Assembly: GCA_016183005.1 (NCBI GenBank)
Contig: JACPFN010000011.1
Span: forward strand, 1-64,000
Source: Candidatus Babelota bacterium
Lineage (GTDB): Bacteria; Babelota; Babeliae; Babelales; Chromulinivoraceae
DNA length: 64,000 nucleotides
Direction: 5' to 3'
The notes beneath the pieces are model-generated. The model did no database searches. It was given only the letters and a program-made list of their open reading frames with translations, and was not told the origin of the DNA. Shown in pieces: positions 53,726 through 62,622 of this stretch. Position numbers and translations under genes: made by a program. Each line of letters opens with the position of its first letter. The first letter of the stretch is position 1.

Positions 53726-53841
53726 GTATATCAAAGAAGTAAATGTTTCAATTATTACAAGACCAATGATAATGATAATCAAGTAAGATTAAAATAATTT
53801 TTAGCATAATATTATTATTTTTTTTAAAAGTGGAGTAGTCG

Positions 53842-54771
53842 ATGAAGGCATTGTTGCAAAAATTTTTTGATTATCTTCGTTATGAAAAGCAGGTTGCAGA
53901 TAATACGTATCAAGCTTATCAGCGAGATATTATGCAATTTGAAAAATATTTAATGACCTACACTGCGGTACAAGATTTTGCTCAATTAACGGTGCAACAT
54001 ACGAAAGATTTTTTAAGATTTTTAAAACTTCAGTCGGGCGTTACTTCTAAAAGTTCATCACGAAAACTTTCTGCGCTTAAAACCTTGTCATTATATTTAC
54101 ATCGGTATCATGATATTCCTTTATTTACCCAAGGCGTTGCCTTTCCAAAACTGTCTAAACAGCTTCCTAAAAATATTACGCAAGAGCAGATTAAAAAACT
54201 TTTAGAAAAAGCAGCGGAAGATGTTACGCCACTAGGTCATCGCAATAAAATTATGATCTATCTTTTATATGTTTGTGGTATGCGAGTAAGTGAATTAGTT
54301 AATCTTAAAGTTTCTGAAATCTCGTTTGAAGAAAACTATATAAAAATTTTTGGAAAAGGGGGCAAGCAAAGAATTATTCCTCTTCCTGCAGAGATGAATC
54401 AGGCGTTGCTTACATATACACAGCATACTCATCGATATCTTCTTACAAGCTCACTATCAAGTGGGAAGCAGATAGAGCGCTATTCGGATTATTTATTTCC
54501 CATATATTATTCTGGTAAAATTCAACCTATAACGCGGCAGGCATTTTGGAGAATATTAAAAGAAATAGCACAGAAGGCAGGTTTTGTTCACACTGTTTCT
54601 CCTCATATGCTCAGACATTCTCTTGCAACACATATGCTTAAGCGTGGGGCTAATTTACGTGTTTTGCAGACACTTCTAGGTCATGAAAAGATTAATACAG
54701 TGCAGATTTATACTCATCTTGATATGAGTCATTTAAGAGATCTGTATGATAAATATCATCCGAGAGCATAA
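53842..54771 (+). CDS. Tyrosine recombinase XerC/XerD family
   Basis: A 309-residue recombinase. N-terminal SAM-like domain (LLQKFFDYLRYEKQVADNTYQAY), then catalytic residues R148 (CGMRVSEL), Lys in GKGGKQRIIPL, H255 and R258 (PHMLRHSLATHML), H281 (LLGHEKINTVQ) and nucleophile Y290 (IYTHL). This is the full set for dimer resolution at dif with FtsK. I see no dif-like 28-bp site nearby. With one Xer in the window I cannot say whether it is C or D. GTGGAG upstream. Confidence 0.9.
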   Translation: MKALLQKFFDYLRYEKQVADNTYQAYQRDIMQFEKYLMTYTAVQDFAQLTVQHTKDFLRFLKLQSGVTSKSSSRKLSALKTLSLYLHRYHDIPLFTQGVAFPKLSKQLPKNITQEQIKKLLEKAAEDVTPLGHRNKIMIYLLYVCGMRVSELVNLKVSEISFEENYIKIFGKGGKQRIIPLPAEMNQALLTYTQHTHRYLLTSSLSSGKQIERYSDYLFPIYYSGKIQPITRQAFWRILKEIAQKAGFVHTVSPHMLRHSLATHMLKRGANLRVLQTLLGHEKINTVQIYTHLDMSHLRDLYDKYHPRA

Positions 54772-54879
54772 AGTTTTAATAGGTTAAAATTTAGCCATAT
54801 TTTAGAGTTTCTTGCAAAATTTTAAAATTTTTGATCACGTTTAAGTAAAAGTAATTTCTCATTTTTGTGAAATATTTAG

Positions 54880-54934
54880 TATGCATCTAAATTTTACAAG
54901 AATACTGTATCTTCCTATAAAATTTAGATGCATA
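54880..54934 (+). terminator. Terminator after the Xer gene
   Basis: TATGCATCTAAATTTTA and its reverse complement (17 bp each) around a 21-base loop, followed by TTTTTTATTTT. It is about 110 bases past the recombinase stop; the intervening sequence shows no gene. Confidence 0.75.
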
Positions 54935-55025
54935 TTTTTTATTTTAATAATTTTTTTTATTTCAACTCATAGTTTGCATGGCATGAAAACTCAATTTTAG
55001 TTGATTTTAAATACGCTTTAATATT

Positions 55026-55640
55026 TTACAATTGAGATGTTTGTAAGTTATTAGAGTTTTGTTCTGCGGTACGAATTATAGTACAACCCTTATAAGGATC
55101 GTGCTGTCGTATTATGGTTCTTCGGATTTCATTTTTAGTAGCACAAGCTGAGTTTGCAGAAGATTGATGTGTAATTGCACTTATAAGAGTCGCCTTTGCG
55201 CTCATAGGGGACGTATTGGTATTCATCATAGCTGAATTTGCCGCTGTAAGAAAACTATTTTGTGTATCATGAGTAGTAAGTTGCATAGTAGCATGAGATA
55301 AATTTGAATCAACATGCATATTAAGATTTAAAGAATTATTATCTGTGGGGATATTTGGTGTATTGGATTTAAGTATAATTATAGGGCGCCCATGTGGGCG
55401 TATGATTTTTGCTTCAGGTGGGAGTGTGTTATATATGGTAGGCCTTGATAATTCTGAATCCGAAGAGGAAGCTGATTGAATTCGTTGGTTATCGTAAATG
55501 AAGAAAAAAGGATTATTACTCGTATTAATCTTGTTATTAAATTTTTTTTTAAAAAAATCTTTAGTAACATGTGGCGCTTGAGAGCAACGTATAAAATTTG
55601 ACATGCAAAGATAAATACAAAAAAAAATAATATACATCAT
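55026..55640 (-). CDS. Secreted Asn/Ser/Thr-rich protein
   Basis: A 204-residue protein with a signal peptide (MMYIIFFCIYLCMSNFI) and a low-complexity body (NSLNLNMHVDSNLSHAT; SSANSACATKNEIRRTI) containing a Pro/Arg-rich bit (AKIIRPHGRPIIILKS) and a Cys in GCTIIRTAEQ. Composition and layout match the secreted proteins at 8255 and 9176, though it has no Cys triplet. Function unknown. It is convergent with the Xer terminator. Confidence 0.55.
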   Translation of the reverse strand: MMYIIFFCIYLCMSNFIRCSQAPHVTKDFFKKKFNNKINTSNNPFFFIYDNQRIQSASSSDSELSRPTIYNTLPPEAKIIRPHGRPIIILKSNTPNIPTDNNSLNLNMHVDSNLSHATMQLTTHDTQNSFLTAANSAMMNTNTSPMSAKATLISAITHQSSANSACATKNEIRRTIIRQHDPYKGCTIIRTAEQNSNNLQTSQL

Positions 55641-55962
55641 TTTCCCTTCTGTTTAATTATTTATCGGGTCTATTAAAAAATTTAATTAGTAGATCAAAGT
55701 AATTAGGGCGACACTTTTTAAAATTATATACGATAGATCGGTGAAAAAATTATCAAAAATTAAATGGTGTTGCTCAAAGAAATATACACAAGTTATCAAA
55801 GAAAATCGATCTGAATTTTATGAATTTTAGGTGTTATTATTTAGTGCTATAAAAAATTCCTTATGCAATTAATAAGTATTCATTAAAAGATAAATTGTGA
55901 GTTTAAGAAGGGGCGTTAAATTAAAATAATAGCATCTAATATTGAGTAAATATTGCCTAATT
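55641..55962. other. Gene-free AT-rich region
   Basis: No convincing frame. I looked for an origin because dnaN-recF follows: near-matches to TTATNCACA (ATATACACA near 55783) are isolated, so no DnaA-box cluster is supported. Nothing else is clear until the hairpin at 55963. Confidence 0.5.
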
Positions 55963-56006
55963 TAGGATGCTGGCTATTAAGTTAAATAGTTCAGCATCCT
56001 ATTTTT
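55963..56006 (+). terminator. Hairpin with U tract ahead of the 56074 gene
   Basis: TAGGATGCTG and CAGCATCCTA (10 bp, perfect) with partial pairing inside (GCTATT/AATAG), followed by TTTTT. It ends some upstream plus-strand transcript, or acts as an attenuator in the leader of the secreted gene. Confidence 0.65.
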
Positions 56007-56073
56007 ATACCTTTTATAATTCTTGATTTTAAAAAATTGTATGGGATTTTTTATGAAAAAAGAGGAAAATAGA

Positions 56074-56412
56074 ATGAAGTTAATATTGATTTCTTATATG
56101 AGTATTATTTTTGTGCATAATTTATATACAAGCGCCGATCATTTAAAGCTAGATATTATTCAAAAAAGGGATGCAACGGTTAATTTTAATATTTCTCAGT
56201 CGGCAAGGCAGATTGATAATCAGATCAATCAAAAGGCAAAAAAGGCTGAAGTTGCAGATTCTGTTGACTTAAAAAAAGAAAAAAATAATGAACAACCACA
56301 ACAGGATCAAAACTCTACAAGAAGGAATATTCGTGAAAATGAAGAGGCGATAATCAGAACTCGTCGAACCAATTGGCTTGAGCAAAAAAATGGTTCCAAT
56401 AAAAAATCTTAA
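56074..56412 (+). CDS. Small secreted charged protein
   Basis: About 112 residues. I start at the ATG at 56074 (AGAGGA seven bases before it), giving a signal peptide (MKLILISYMSIIFVHNLYTSA); the ATG at 56023 would add 17 residues and hide it. The rest is charged and Gln/Asn-rich (LKKEKNNEQPQQDQNSTRR). No family recognised. It precedes dnaN. Confidence 0.55.
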   Translation: MKLILISYMSIIFVHNLYTSADHLKLDIIQKRDATVNFNISQSARQIDNQINQKAKKAEVADSVDLKKEKNNEQPQQDQNSTRRNIRENEEAIIRTRRTNWLEQKNGSNKKS

Positions 56413-56480
56413 GTTTAATTGAGAAAGTTAAGATTTTTTATATACTAAAAATTATATTATTAGGTGTAGGAAAGGTCTTC

Positions 56481-57602
56481 ATGAATAATAAATTCATTAT
56501 CAACCAAAAAGATTTACTAGCAACATTATTTTTTATGCAACCAATTTGTACTAAGCGAACAACCATTAATTCTACATCGAGTATTTTATTTTCCGTTTCT
56601 CATAAGGAATTAATCTTAAAAGCGACAGATCTTGAAATCAGTTTACAATATAGTTGCGGTCTTATTGCAAGTGATATTGAACAGGCGCAATTCTTAGTTC
56701 CTGGTAAAAAAATCTTTGATATTGTCAAAGAGATGGATGGTGAAATAGAATGTATTTTTGATGAAAAACAACTAACGCTTAAATCTAATGAACATATTAA
56801 TGTTTCATTTAATATTAAAAATGCTGAAGAGTTTCCTCCTCTTCCAGAGCGTATTGAAAATCTTATGCAAATTGATGCTCAATTTTTATCAAGTATCTTA
56901 GGAAAAGTTTCATTTTTAATTCCACAAAATAACACAACACCAGCTTTAAATGGATTATTTTTTGAGATTTCTCCCAATGAAATGAAATTAACTACAACAG
57001 ATGGTCATTGTCTTGCTCAAGTAGCAACCAATAAATATGTTTTAGAGCTAGAAAAAAAATGGCTTATTCCTCGTCGAGCAATATTTGAACTCAAAAAAAT
57101 CTTAGAAAATTGTACGGCTACAACTATTTTTTTAGGAGTTTGTGATAATCAGTTAGTTTTCTCAGGGGAAGATTTTAATTTCTTTACAAGACTTCTTGCT
57201 GATGAATTTCCAAAATATGAATCTATTTTACAACGCGAATCATTTATGCCTGCAACTATGAGCAAATCTGAGTTTATTAAGACATTGCGTCGTTCTTCTT
57301 GCATGCTTTCAGGACAGTTTTTAGCAACTAATTTTACCTTTACTAAAAATGCATTAAAGGTTTCTATGAAGAACAGTGATGTTGGGAACCTCGAAGAAAT
57401 ACTTCCTATAACTGATTATATCGCTGAAAAATTAGAAATGCGTTTTTATTCTCCATATTTATTACAAGGATTACAATCATTTGAGAATGAAAAGGTAACC
57501 TGTTTTTTAAAGGGTAATACAAGACCAATTATTTTTGCATCAGAATTAGAAGACTGTAAATTAACATATTTGGTTATGCCAGTTTCTCAAAATAACGCGT
57601 AA
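56481..57602 (+). CDS. dnaN: DNA polymerase III beta subunit (sliding clamp)
   Basis: A 373-residue clamp with three similar domains; recognisable parts include FLVPGKKIFDIVKEMDGEIE, EFPPLPERIE, LNGLFFEISPNEMKLTTTDGHCLA, LIPRRAIFELKKIL and ITDYIAEKLEMRFYSPYLLQGL. It holds the polymerase on DNA. The end (TYLVMPVS) is the conserved C-terminal MPMRL-type region, here altered. recF follows nine bases later; dnaA is not adjacent. Confidence 0.96.
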   Translation: MNNKFIINQKDLLATLFFMQPICTKRTTINSTSSILFSVSHKELILKATDLEISLQYSCGLIASDIEQAQFLVPGKKIFDIVKEMDGEIECIFDEKQLTLKSNEHINVSFNIKNAEEFPPLPERIENLMQIDAQFLSSILGKVSFLIPQNNTTPALNGLFFEISPNEMKLTTTDGHCLAQVATNKYVLELEKKWLIPRRAIFELKKILENCTATTIFLGVCDNQLVFSGEDFNFFTRLLADEFPKYESILQRESFMPATMSKSEFIKTLRRSSCMLSGQFLATNFTFTKNALKVSMKNSDVGNLEEILPITDYIAEKLEMRFYSPYLLQGLQSFENEKVTCFLKGNTRPIIFASELEDCKLTYLVMPVSQNNA

Positions 57603-57611
57603 GAGACTACA

Positions 57612-58697
57612 TTGTTTTTATATGAGCTTGAGTTACAAAGTTTTCGATGTTTTAATCAGAAAAAACTGACATTCACAAAGCCGATCACCTTTGTAATTGG
57701 GACTAATGGGATTGGTAAAACTTCAGTTCTTGAAGCTATTCATTATCTTTGTTACTTCAAATCTTTTCGATCCCATATTATATCAGATGTTATTCAAAGT
57801 GGCTCAGAATCATTTTTTTTAAAAGGTGTTTTTGATCGAACGTATGATTTTGAAAAAGCTGGGCATATTATACAAGTAGGCTATTCTGGGCAAAAAAAAT
57901 CGATTAAATTGGATCAAAAAAATGTTACCTCATATAAGCAGATTATGACCTTTTTTCAAGTTATAACTCTTACTGAAGATGATATAGACCTTATTAAAGG
58001 ATATCCTGCTCAACGCAGAGCTTTTATTGATCAAGCTGTCTTGCTATCTGATTATACCGCATTTGATCTCTATACTTCACTTAGAAAGGTTTTAGCTCAT
58101 AGAAATTCTTTGCTAGCGCATGGTAGAAATATTGATTTAATCGAGCTTGAGATCTGGACGCAAAGTCTTTGGAAAATAACCGTAAATATACAAAAACTAA
58201 GAGTAGAGGCCTTGAGTCGGGTTGTAACATCTGTAAACAAGCTGTTAAGCGAATATTTTGATGGTATCTATGAAGTAAACATCCTATATGAATATAAATA
58301 TACAAATTCTAATCAATCATATGAAGATTTCTCAAGAAAAATGTCTCACTTGATTGATCAAGAGCTTGTTATGAAACGTTCGCTTTTTGGAGCTCATTTA
58401 GATGATTTAAAATTTCAAATTAGGGGAAAAAGAGCAAAAATATTTGCTTCAAGGGGGCAACAAAAGCTTATCTCGCTACTTTGCAAGCTTTCATTGGCTA
58501 CCTTGAGGGTTAATGAGCAAGATTTTCCTATAATATTAATAGATGACTTTATATCCGACTTTGATAAAATAAGGCTTAAGCAACTAGCTACTTTCTTTCA
58601 AAAATGCCAAAATCAGATAATTATGACGGCGCCTTTTTGTGATTTAGAGCTTAGAGGTATGTTTAACGATGTTGATCTAGAGCTGATAACGCTATAA
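57612..58697 (+). CDS. recF: DNA replication/repair protein RecF
   Basis: A 361-residue SMC-like ATPase. Walker A GTNGIGKTS, LEAIHYLCYFKSFR, IKGYPAQRRAFIDQAV, the signature RGQQKLISLLCKLSLA and Walker B PIILIDDFISDFD. RecF helps load RecA at gaps via RecOR. It starts at TTG 57612; no ATG is in frame nearby. Order dnaN-recF is classic. Confidence 0.94.
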   Translation: MFLYELELQSFRCFNQKKLTFTKPITFVIGTNGIGKTSVLEAIHYLCYFKSFRSHIISDVIQSGSESFFLKGVFDRTYDFEKAGHIIQVGYSGQKKSIKLDQKNVTSYKQIMTFFQVITLTEDDIDLIKGYPAQRRAFIDQAVLLSDYTAFDLYTSLRKVLAHRNSLLAHGRNIDLIELEIWTQSLWKITVNIQKLRVEALSRVVTSVNKLLSEYFDGIYEVNILYEYKYTNSNQSYEDFSRKMSHLIDQELVMKRSLFGAHLDDLKFQIRGKRAKIFASRGQQKLISLLCKLSLATLRVNEQDFPIILIDDFISDFDKIRLKQLATFFQKCQNQIIMTAPFCDLELRGMFNDVDLELITL

Positions 58698-58742
58698 TTC
58701 TCAGTACAAGCTGAAAAAGTTTTTAAAAAAAGCTTATAGCTA

Positions 58743-58770
58743 TTGACAGAAAAGCAATAAATGTTAAAAT
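58743..58770 (+). promoter_or_regulatory. Strong promoter candidate after recF
   Basis: TTGACA (58743-58748), a 16-base spacer and TAAAAT (58765-58770). No frame above 11 codons follows; a terminator hairpin does. Confidence 0.5.
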
Positions 58771-58776
58771 TAATAA

Positions 58777-58912
58777 TGAGTTAAGTAAAAAAAATATGCG
58801 TCAAGAATTACAAATTGAAAACACTGCTTAACTTTTTTAAACTAGGCTTCATTACTACTCTCCTTTTTTCCATCGTATTGGCATTTTTGTCAATGCGATG
58901 GAATATTTTTTA
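58777..58912 (+). ncRNA. Candidate small RNA between recF and the LRR genes
   Basis: Bounded by the promoter at 58743-58770 and by a hairpin with T run at 58870-58912, the transcript would be about 135 nt. It has no real reading frame (longest ATG frame MRQELQIENTA) and no similarity I recognise to 6S, tmRNA, SRP or RNase P RNA. Inference only. Confidence 0.35.
58870..58912 (+). terminator. Terminator hairpin
   Basis: CCATCGTATTG and CAATGCGATGG pair over 11 bp with one G-T, followed by AATATTTTTTAT. It could also end transcripts that read through recF. Confidence 0.7.
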
Positions 58913-59012
58913 TACCTCTTTTTAAAAAATTCAAAATTTCACTACGGCGATACTTCCCTGGGAGTAATAAGTCTTTTGTCTTCTGACGTCTTTGGAAAAA
59001 ACAATATGATCA

Positions 59013-60596
59013 TTAATCTGTTATTTTAATTTTATCTTTAAATCTTTTTTTGAAATCGTAGTTTTCTTCTAAAATTGCATCTAACGTTTTCTGTGACAGT
59101 ACGATTTTTTGCAATCCAGTGCATCCATGAAGGAAATTTTTTCCAATAAAAATTAATTCGGCAGGAAGTGTAAGAGTCGTTAATCCGGTGCATCCAGCAA
59201 GAAAGTTATCTTGGACTAAGGTTAAATTAAATGGAAGCTGAAGTGTTGTCACACTAGAACATCCAAAAAGAAAGTTCCTTGGTGCTGAATTCAGACTATT
59301 GGAAAGTGTAAGAGTTGTTAATTCGGTGCATCTAGCAAGACAGTCATCTCCAATTATTCTTAATCCATCAGGAAACGTAATAGATTTCACTCCGGTACTT
59401 TTAAAAAGGAAGCCTTTATCAATTGAAATTAATCCATAGGGAAGTTTAAGAGTTGTTAATCTGGTACATTCAATAAGACAATCATTTTCAATGAAGATTA
59501 ATCCTTCAGGAAGTGTAAGTGTTGTTAATTTCTCGTGTCCTCCAATAAAAAAATTTCCAATTAAAAAAACATTGTATCCTGTAATTATTGCATGAGTAAT
59601 ATTTTTATTTATATTAAAGTTATCAGGGATGTGTTCTATTCTGTCATTAAAAGCAATAATTATTTTTAGATTTGGATTACCAGCTGTTTCATGTAATAAT
59701 TTATCTAATGTATTATTAACTTCTTGATTTTTAATATCCGAAGCGGGAACTATAATATATTCTATATTTTTATCAATAATTTGAAAATTTTTATCGACAC
59801 TCATGTTGCCTTGATTTTTAATAATATCACCAATGTTTTTACTTTCAAATGAGAGTTCTGATAAAGTAAGTTTTATAATTCCCCTTATCTTTTCAAGAAA
59901 ATTTTCTGATGGGACTTTGTTTTTTGGAATATACCAGTATGTGGGTGGCTGGTAATGTCGTCGATGCCATTCTTGCAAAAAGAAATTAGCTACAGAAACA
60001 CGGCATTCTTTAGGTCCTAAAAAGTTATAATCTTCATGATAAACCATTTCTTCTAGGACTTGAAATGTTATATTTTGATAATATTGTTCAATGAATTTAG
60101 GTAGCTGTTGATGTGCAAATATAAAGTTTCTATCGAATGTGTATTTAATCTCCTTAACTTGAGAAGCAGCGGGAGTTTGTATAGCTGCTGAGGTCGACAT
60201 AGTCATTGTGGTTGGCACAGTAGTTGGAGTTGGCGTAGTTGCTATGGTAGAGTTTTGCGAACCTTCTGATGTAGATCTTCCATCCATAAAATGGATTAAG
60301 ATCCATTTTTCAATGGTATCAATTTCCTGTGGTGTAAGTCCTAGTGAGGCATAACCATTTATTTTAGTTTCATGGGTAATTAAATTTAAAAAAGTCCCTT
60401 TTTCTGTTCTCAAGTATTCCCAATAATCTTTAGCTATTCGAGGAAGACTTGCATTCCGTATAGGTTTTGTTGCAAGCATGGCAGCTGCCTTAGATGCTGG
60501 ATTTGGTAAAGTTTCTAGAGATTGACGTAAAATAGCAGAGCTTCTTGTGTCGCAATTATGTAAAATGGCCAATAACGGTAAAATATATTGCTTCAT
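59013..60596 (-). CDS. Secreted BspA-like leucine-rich repeat protein, 6 repeats
   Basis: A 527-residue protein: signal peptide (MKQYILPLLAILHNCDTRSS), an N-terminal part with IAKDYWEYL, a Thr-rich linker (TTPTPTTVPTTMTMSTSAA), a conserved module (FAHQQLPKFIEQYYQNITFQ; GPKECRVSVANFFLQEW), then about six LRR_5 units of 23 residues, each like LTTLTLPEGLIFIENDCLIEC. BspA/TpLRR repeats form a solenoid used for binding host proteins. It is a paralogue of the gene at 60746, with fewer repeats. Confidence 0.85.
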   Translation of the reverse strand: MKQYILPLLAILHNCDTRSSAILRQSLETLPNPASKAAAMLATKPIRNASLPRIAKDYWEYLRTEKGTFLNLITHETKINGYASLGLTPQEIDTIEKWILIHFMDGRSTSEGSQNSTIATTPTPTTVPTTMTMSTSAAIQTPAASQVKEIKYTFDRNFIFAHQQLPKFIEQYYQNITFQVLEEMVYHEDYNFLGPKECRVSVANFFLQEWHRRHYQPPTYWYIPKNKVPSENFLEKIRGIIKLTLSELSFESKNIGDIIKNQGNMSVDKNFQIIDKNIEYIIVPASDIKNQEVNNTLDKLLHETAGNPNLKIIIAFNDRIEHIPDNFNINKNITHAIITGYNVFLIGNFFIGGHEKLTTLTLPEGLIFIENDCLIECTRLTTLKLPYGLISIDKGFLFKSTGVKSITFPDGLRIIGDDCLARCTELTTLTLSNSLNSAPRNFLFGCSSVTTLQLPFNLTLVQDNFLAGCTGLTTLTLPAELIFIGKNFLHGCTGLQKIVLSQKTLDAILEENYDFKKRFKDKIKITD

Positions 60597-60745
60597 TAAT
60601 AACTCTTTCTTATCTTAACTTTAAGATCTTTGCATCAAACACTGCCGACAAAAATACTCAAAATGATTTTATTGTGTCAACGGTCATCTGATCTATCTTT
60701 CTGACTAATAAATCTCATGGCTATCAAGTACAAATTACATCCTCA

Positions 60746-62545
60746 CTAATCCCTTATTTCAATTTTATCTTTAAATCTTCTTTCAAAAGAATTATTTTTT
60801 TCTTTTATTGTATTCAGAGTTTTCTGTGACATTATAATTTTTTGCAGCCCTGTGCATCCAGAAAGAAAACGATCTTCAACTTTGGTTAAATTATTTGAAA
60901 GTATAAGAGTCATTAATCCTGTGCATTCAGAAAGGAAATAATTTTCAACAGAAGTTAAACTATCAGGAATTGCAAGAGATATTAATCCTGTGCATCTATA
61001 AAGAAAATAATTTCCAACAGAAGTTAAACTATCAGGAAGAGTAAGGATTGTTAATCCACTACATTCATCAAGAAAATAATTTTCAACTTTGGTTAAATTA
61101 TTTGGAAGTATAAGAGATGTTAATCTTGTGCATCCTCTAAGAAAAGATTCTCCAACTTTGGTTAAATTACTTGGAAGTATAAGAGTTGTTAATTCGGTGC
61201 AGCCAGAAAGAAAAGAATTTCCAGTTTGGGCTAAATTATTTGGAAGCGTAAAAGATGTTAATCCTGTGCAGCCAGAAAGAAAATAATCTCCAACTTTGGT
61301 TAAATTATTTGGAAGTATAAGAGATGTTAATCCGGTGCAGCCAGAAAGAAAATAATTTCCAACTTTGATTAAATTATTTGGAGGTACAAGAGTTGTTAAT
61401 CCGGTGCATCCAGAAAGGAAATGATTTTTAACCGAAGTTAAGCTATTAGGAAGTGAAATAGCTGTTAACTCGGAGCAGCCATAAAGAAAGTCATCTCCAA
61501 CTGAAGTTAAGCTATCGGGAAGTACTAAAGTTTTTAATTTTGGGCATAAAATAATAGAACGATCTCCGATTGATGTAATATTGTACCCTGTAATTATCGC
61601 ATGGTTAATGTATTTATTTATATTAAAGTTATCAGAGATGTGTTCTATTGTGTCATTAAAAGCTATAATTATTTTTAGATTGAGATCACCAGCTGTTTCA
61701 TGTAATAATTTATCTAATGTATTGTTAACGTTTTGATCTTGAATCTTTGAAGCTGGGACTACAATATATTCTATATTTTTATCAATATTCATATCATTAT
61801 TGATATCATTTTGATCATTGATGATATAAATAATATTTTTACATGTTCTTCGAGTATGAAATATGGCAAGCCTCACATTGTGTACTATATCTTCCAGAAA
61901 ATCTGATGAGGGCGTTGTATTTTTAGGAATATACCAGTATCTTTGCGGTTGATTATGTTTTCGGTTCCATTCTTGCAAAAAGAAATTAGCTACAGAAACA
62001 CGACATTCTTTAGGTCCTAAAAAGTTATAATCTTCATGATTAACTATTTCGCCTAGAGTTTGCAATGTTATATTTTGATAATATTGTTCAATGAATCTAG
62101 GTAGTTTTGCATGTGCAAATACAAGATTTCTATCGAATGTGTATTTAATCTCCTTAACTTGAGAAGCAGCGGGAGTTTGCATAGCTGCTGAGGTTGGCAT
62201 AGTAGTTATAGTAGTAGGTTTTCCACCCATAAAATATTCTAAAATCCCATTTTTAATGAATTGAATATTTTTTTGTGTAAGTCCTAGTGGTTTATAACCA
62301 TCTTTTTCAGTATCAGTGGTAATTAAATTGATATAAGCACTTTTCCCAGTTCCAGTTTTCAGATATTCCCAATAATCGTTAGCTATTCGAGGAAATGTTT
62401 CATTCATTATATGTCTTGTTGCTGGCTTGGTAACTGCCTTAGACCCCAAATTGGGTAATTTTTTTAGTGGTTGACGTAAAATAGCAGAGCTTCTTGTGTC
62501 GCAATTATATAAAATGGCCAACAATAGTAAAATATATTGCTTCAT
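60746..62545 (-). CDS. Secreted BspA-like leucine-rich repeat protein, about 10 repeats
   Basis: A 599-residue paralogue of the 59013 protein: signal (MKQYILLLLAILYNCDTRSS), the same N-terminal modules (FAHAKLPRFIEQYYQNITLQ; GPKECRVSVANFFLQEW), a shorter Thr linker, and about ten LRR_5 units of 23 residues (LTSLILPNNLTKVGDYFLSGC repeated with small changes). The units are so alike that recent expansion is likely. The upstream region also matches that of the other copy. Presumed host-binding surface or secreted effector. Confidence 0.87.
   Translation of the reverse strand: MKQYILLLLAILYNCDTRSSAILRQPLKKLPNLGSKAVTKPATRHIMNETFPRIANDYWEYLKTGTGKSAYINLITTDTEKDGYKPLGLTQKNIQFIKNGILEYFMGGKPTTITTMPTSAAMQTPAASQVKEIKYTFDRNLVFAHAKLPRFIEQYYQNITLQTLGEIVNHEDYNFLGPKECRVSVANFFLQEWNRKHNQPQRYWYIPKNTTPSSDFLEDIVHNVRLAIFHTRRTCKNIIYIINDQNDINNDMNIDKNIEYIVVPASKIQDQNVNNTLDKLLHETAGDLNLKIIIAFNDTIEHISDNFNINKYINHAIITGYNITSIGDRSIILCPKLKTLVLPDSLTSVGDDFLYGCSELTAISLPNSLTSVKNHFLSGCTGLTTLVPPNNLIKVGNYFLSGCTGLTSLILPNNLTKVGDYFLSGCTGLTSFTLPNNLAQTGNSFLSGCTELTTLILPSNLTKVGESFLRGCTRLTSLILPNNLTKVENYFLDECSGLTILTLPDSLTSVGNYFLYRCTGLISLAIPDSLTSVENYFLSECTGLMTLILSNNLTKVEDRFLSGCTGLQKIIMSQKTLNTIKEKNNSFERRFKDKIEIRD
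60840..61550 (-). repeat. 69-bp tandem repeats encoding LRR units
   Basis: About ten copies of 69 bp (23 codons), highly similar at DNA level, with conserved codons for GC-x-x-L-T-x-L and N-N-L-T-x-V. Copy number differs from the paralogue (about six diverged units), so the array can grow or shrink in frame. Boundaries approximate. Confidence 0.75.
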
Positions 62546-62622
62546 TGATAACTCTTTCTTATCTTAATCCTAAGATCTTTACATGAAACACTGTTGGTAA
62601 AAATACTAAAAAGGATTTTATT

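Noticed and set aside
54880-54934. dif-type recombination site for the Xer recombinase
   Set aside because: The palindrome is 17 bp per arm with a 21-base loop and a T tract; it does not have the 11-6-11 layout of dif. A terminator explains it.
55641-56480. Replication origin upstream of dnaN-recF
   Set aside because: dnaA is not adjacent. I found only isolated near-matches to DnaA boxes and no cluster; strand bias of genes does not switch here.
60840-61550. CRISPR array (regular 69-bp units)
   Set aside because: The units are in frame, encode LRR_5 motifs and have no unique spacers.
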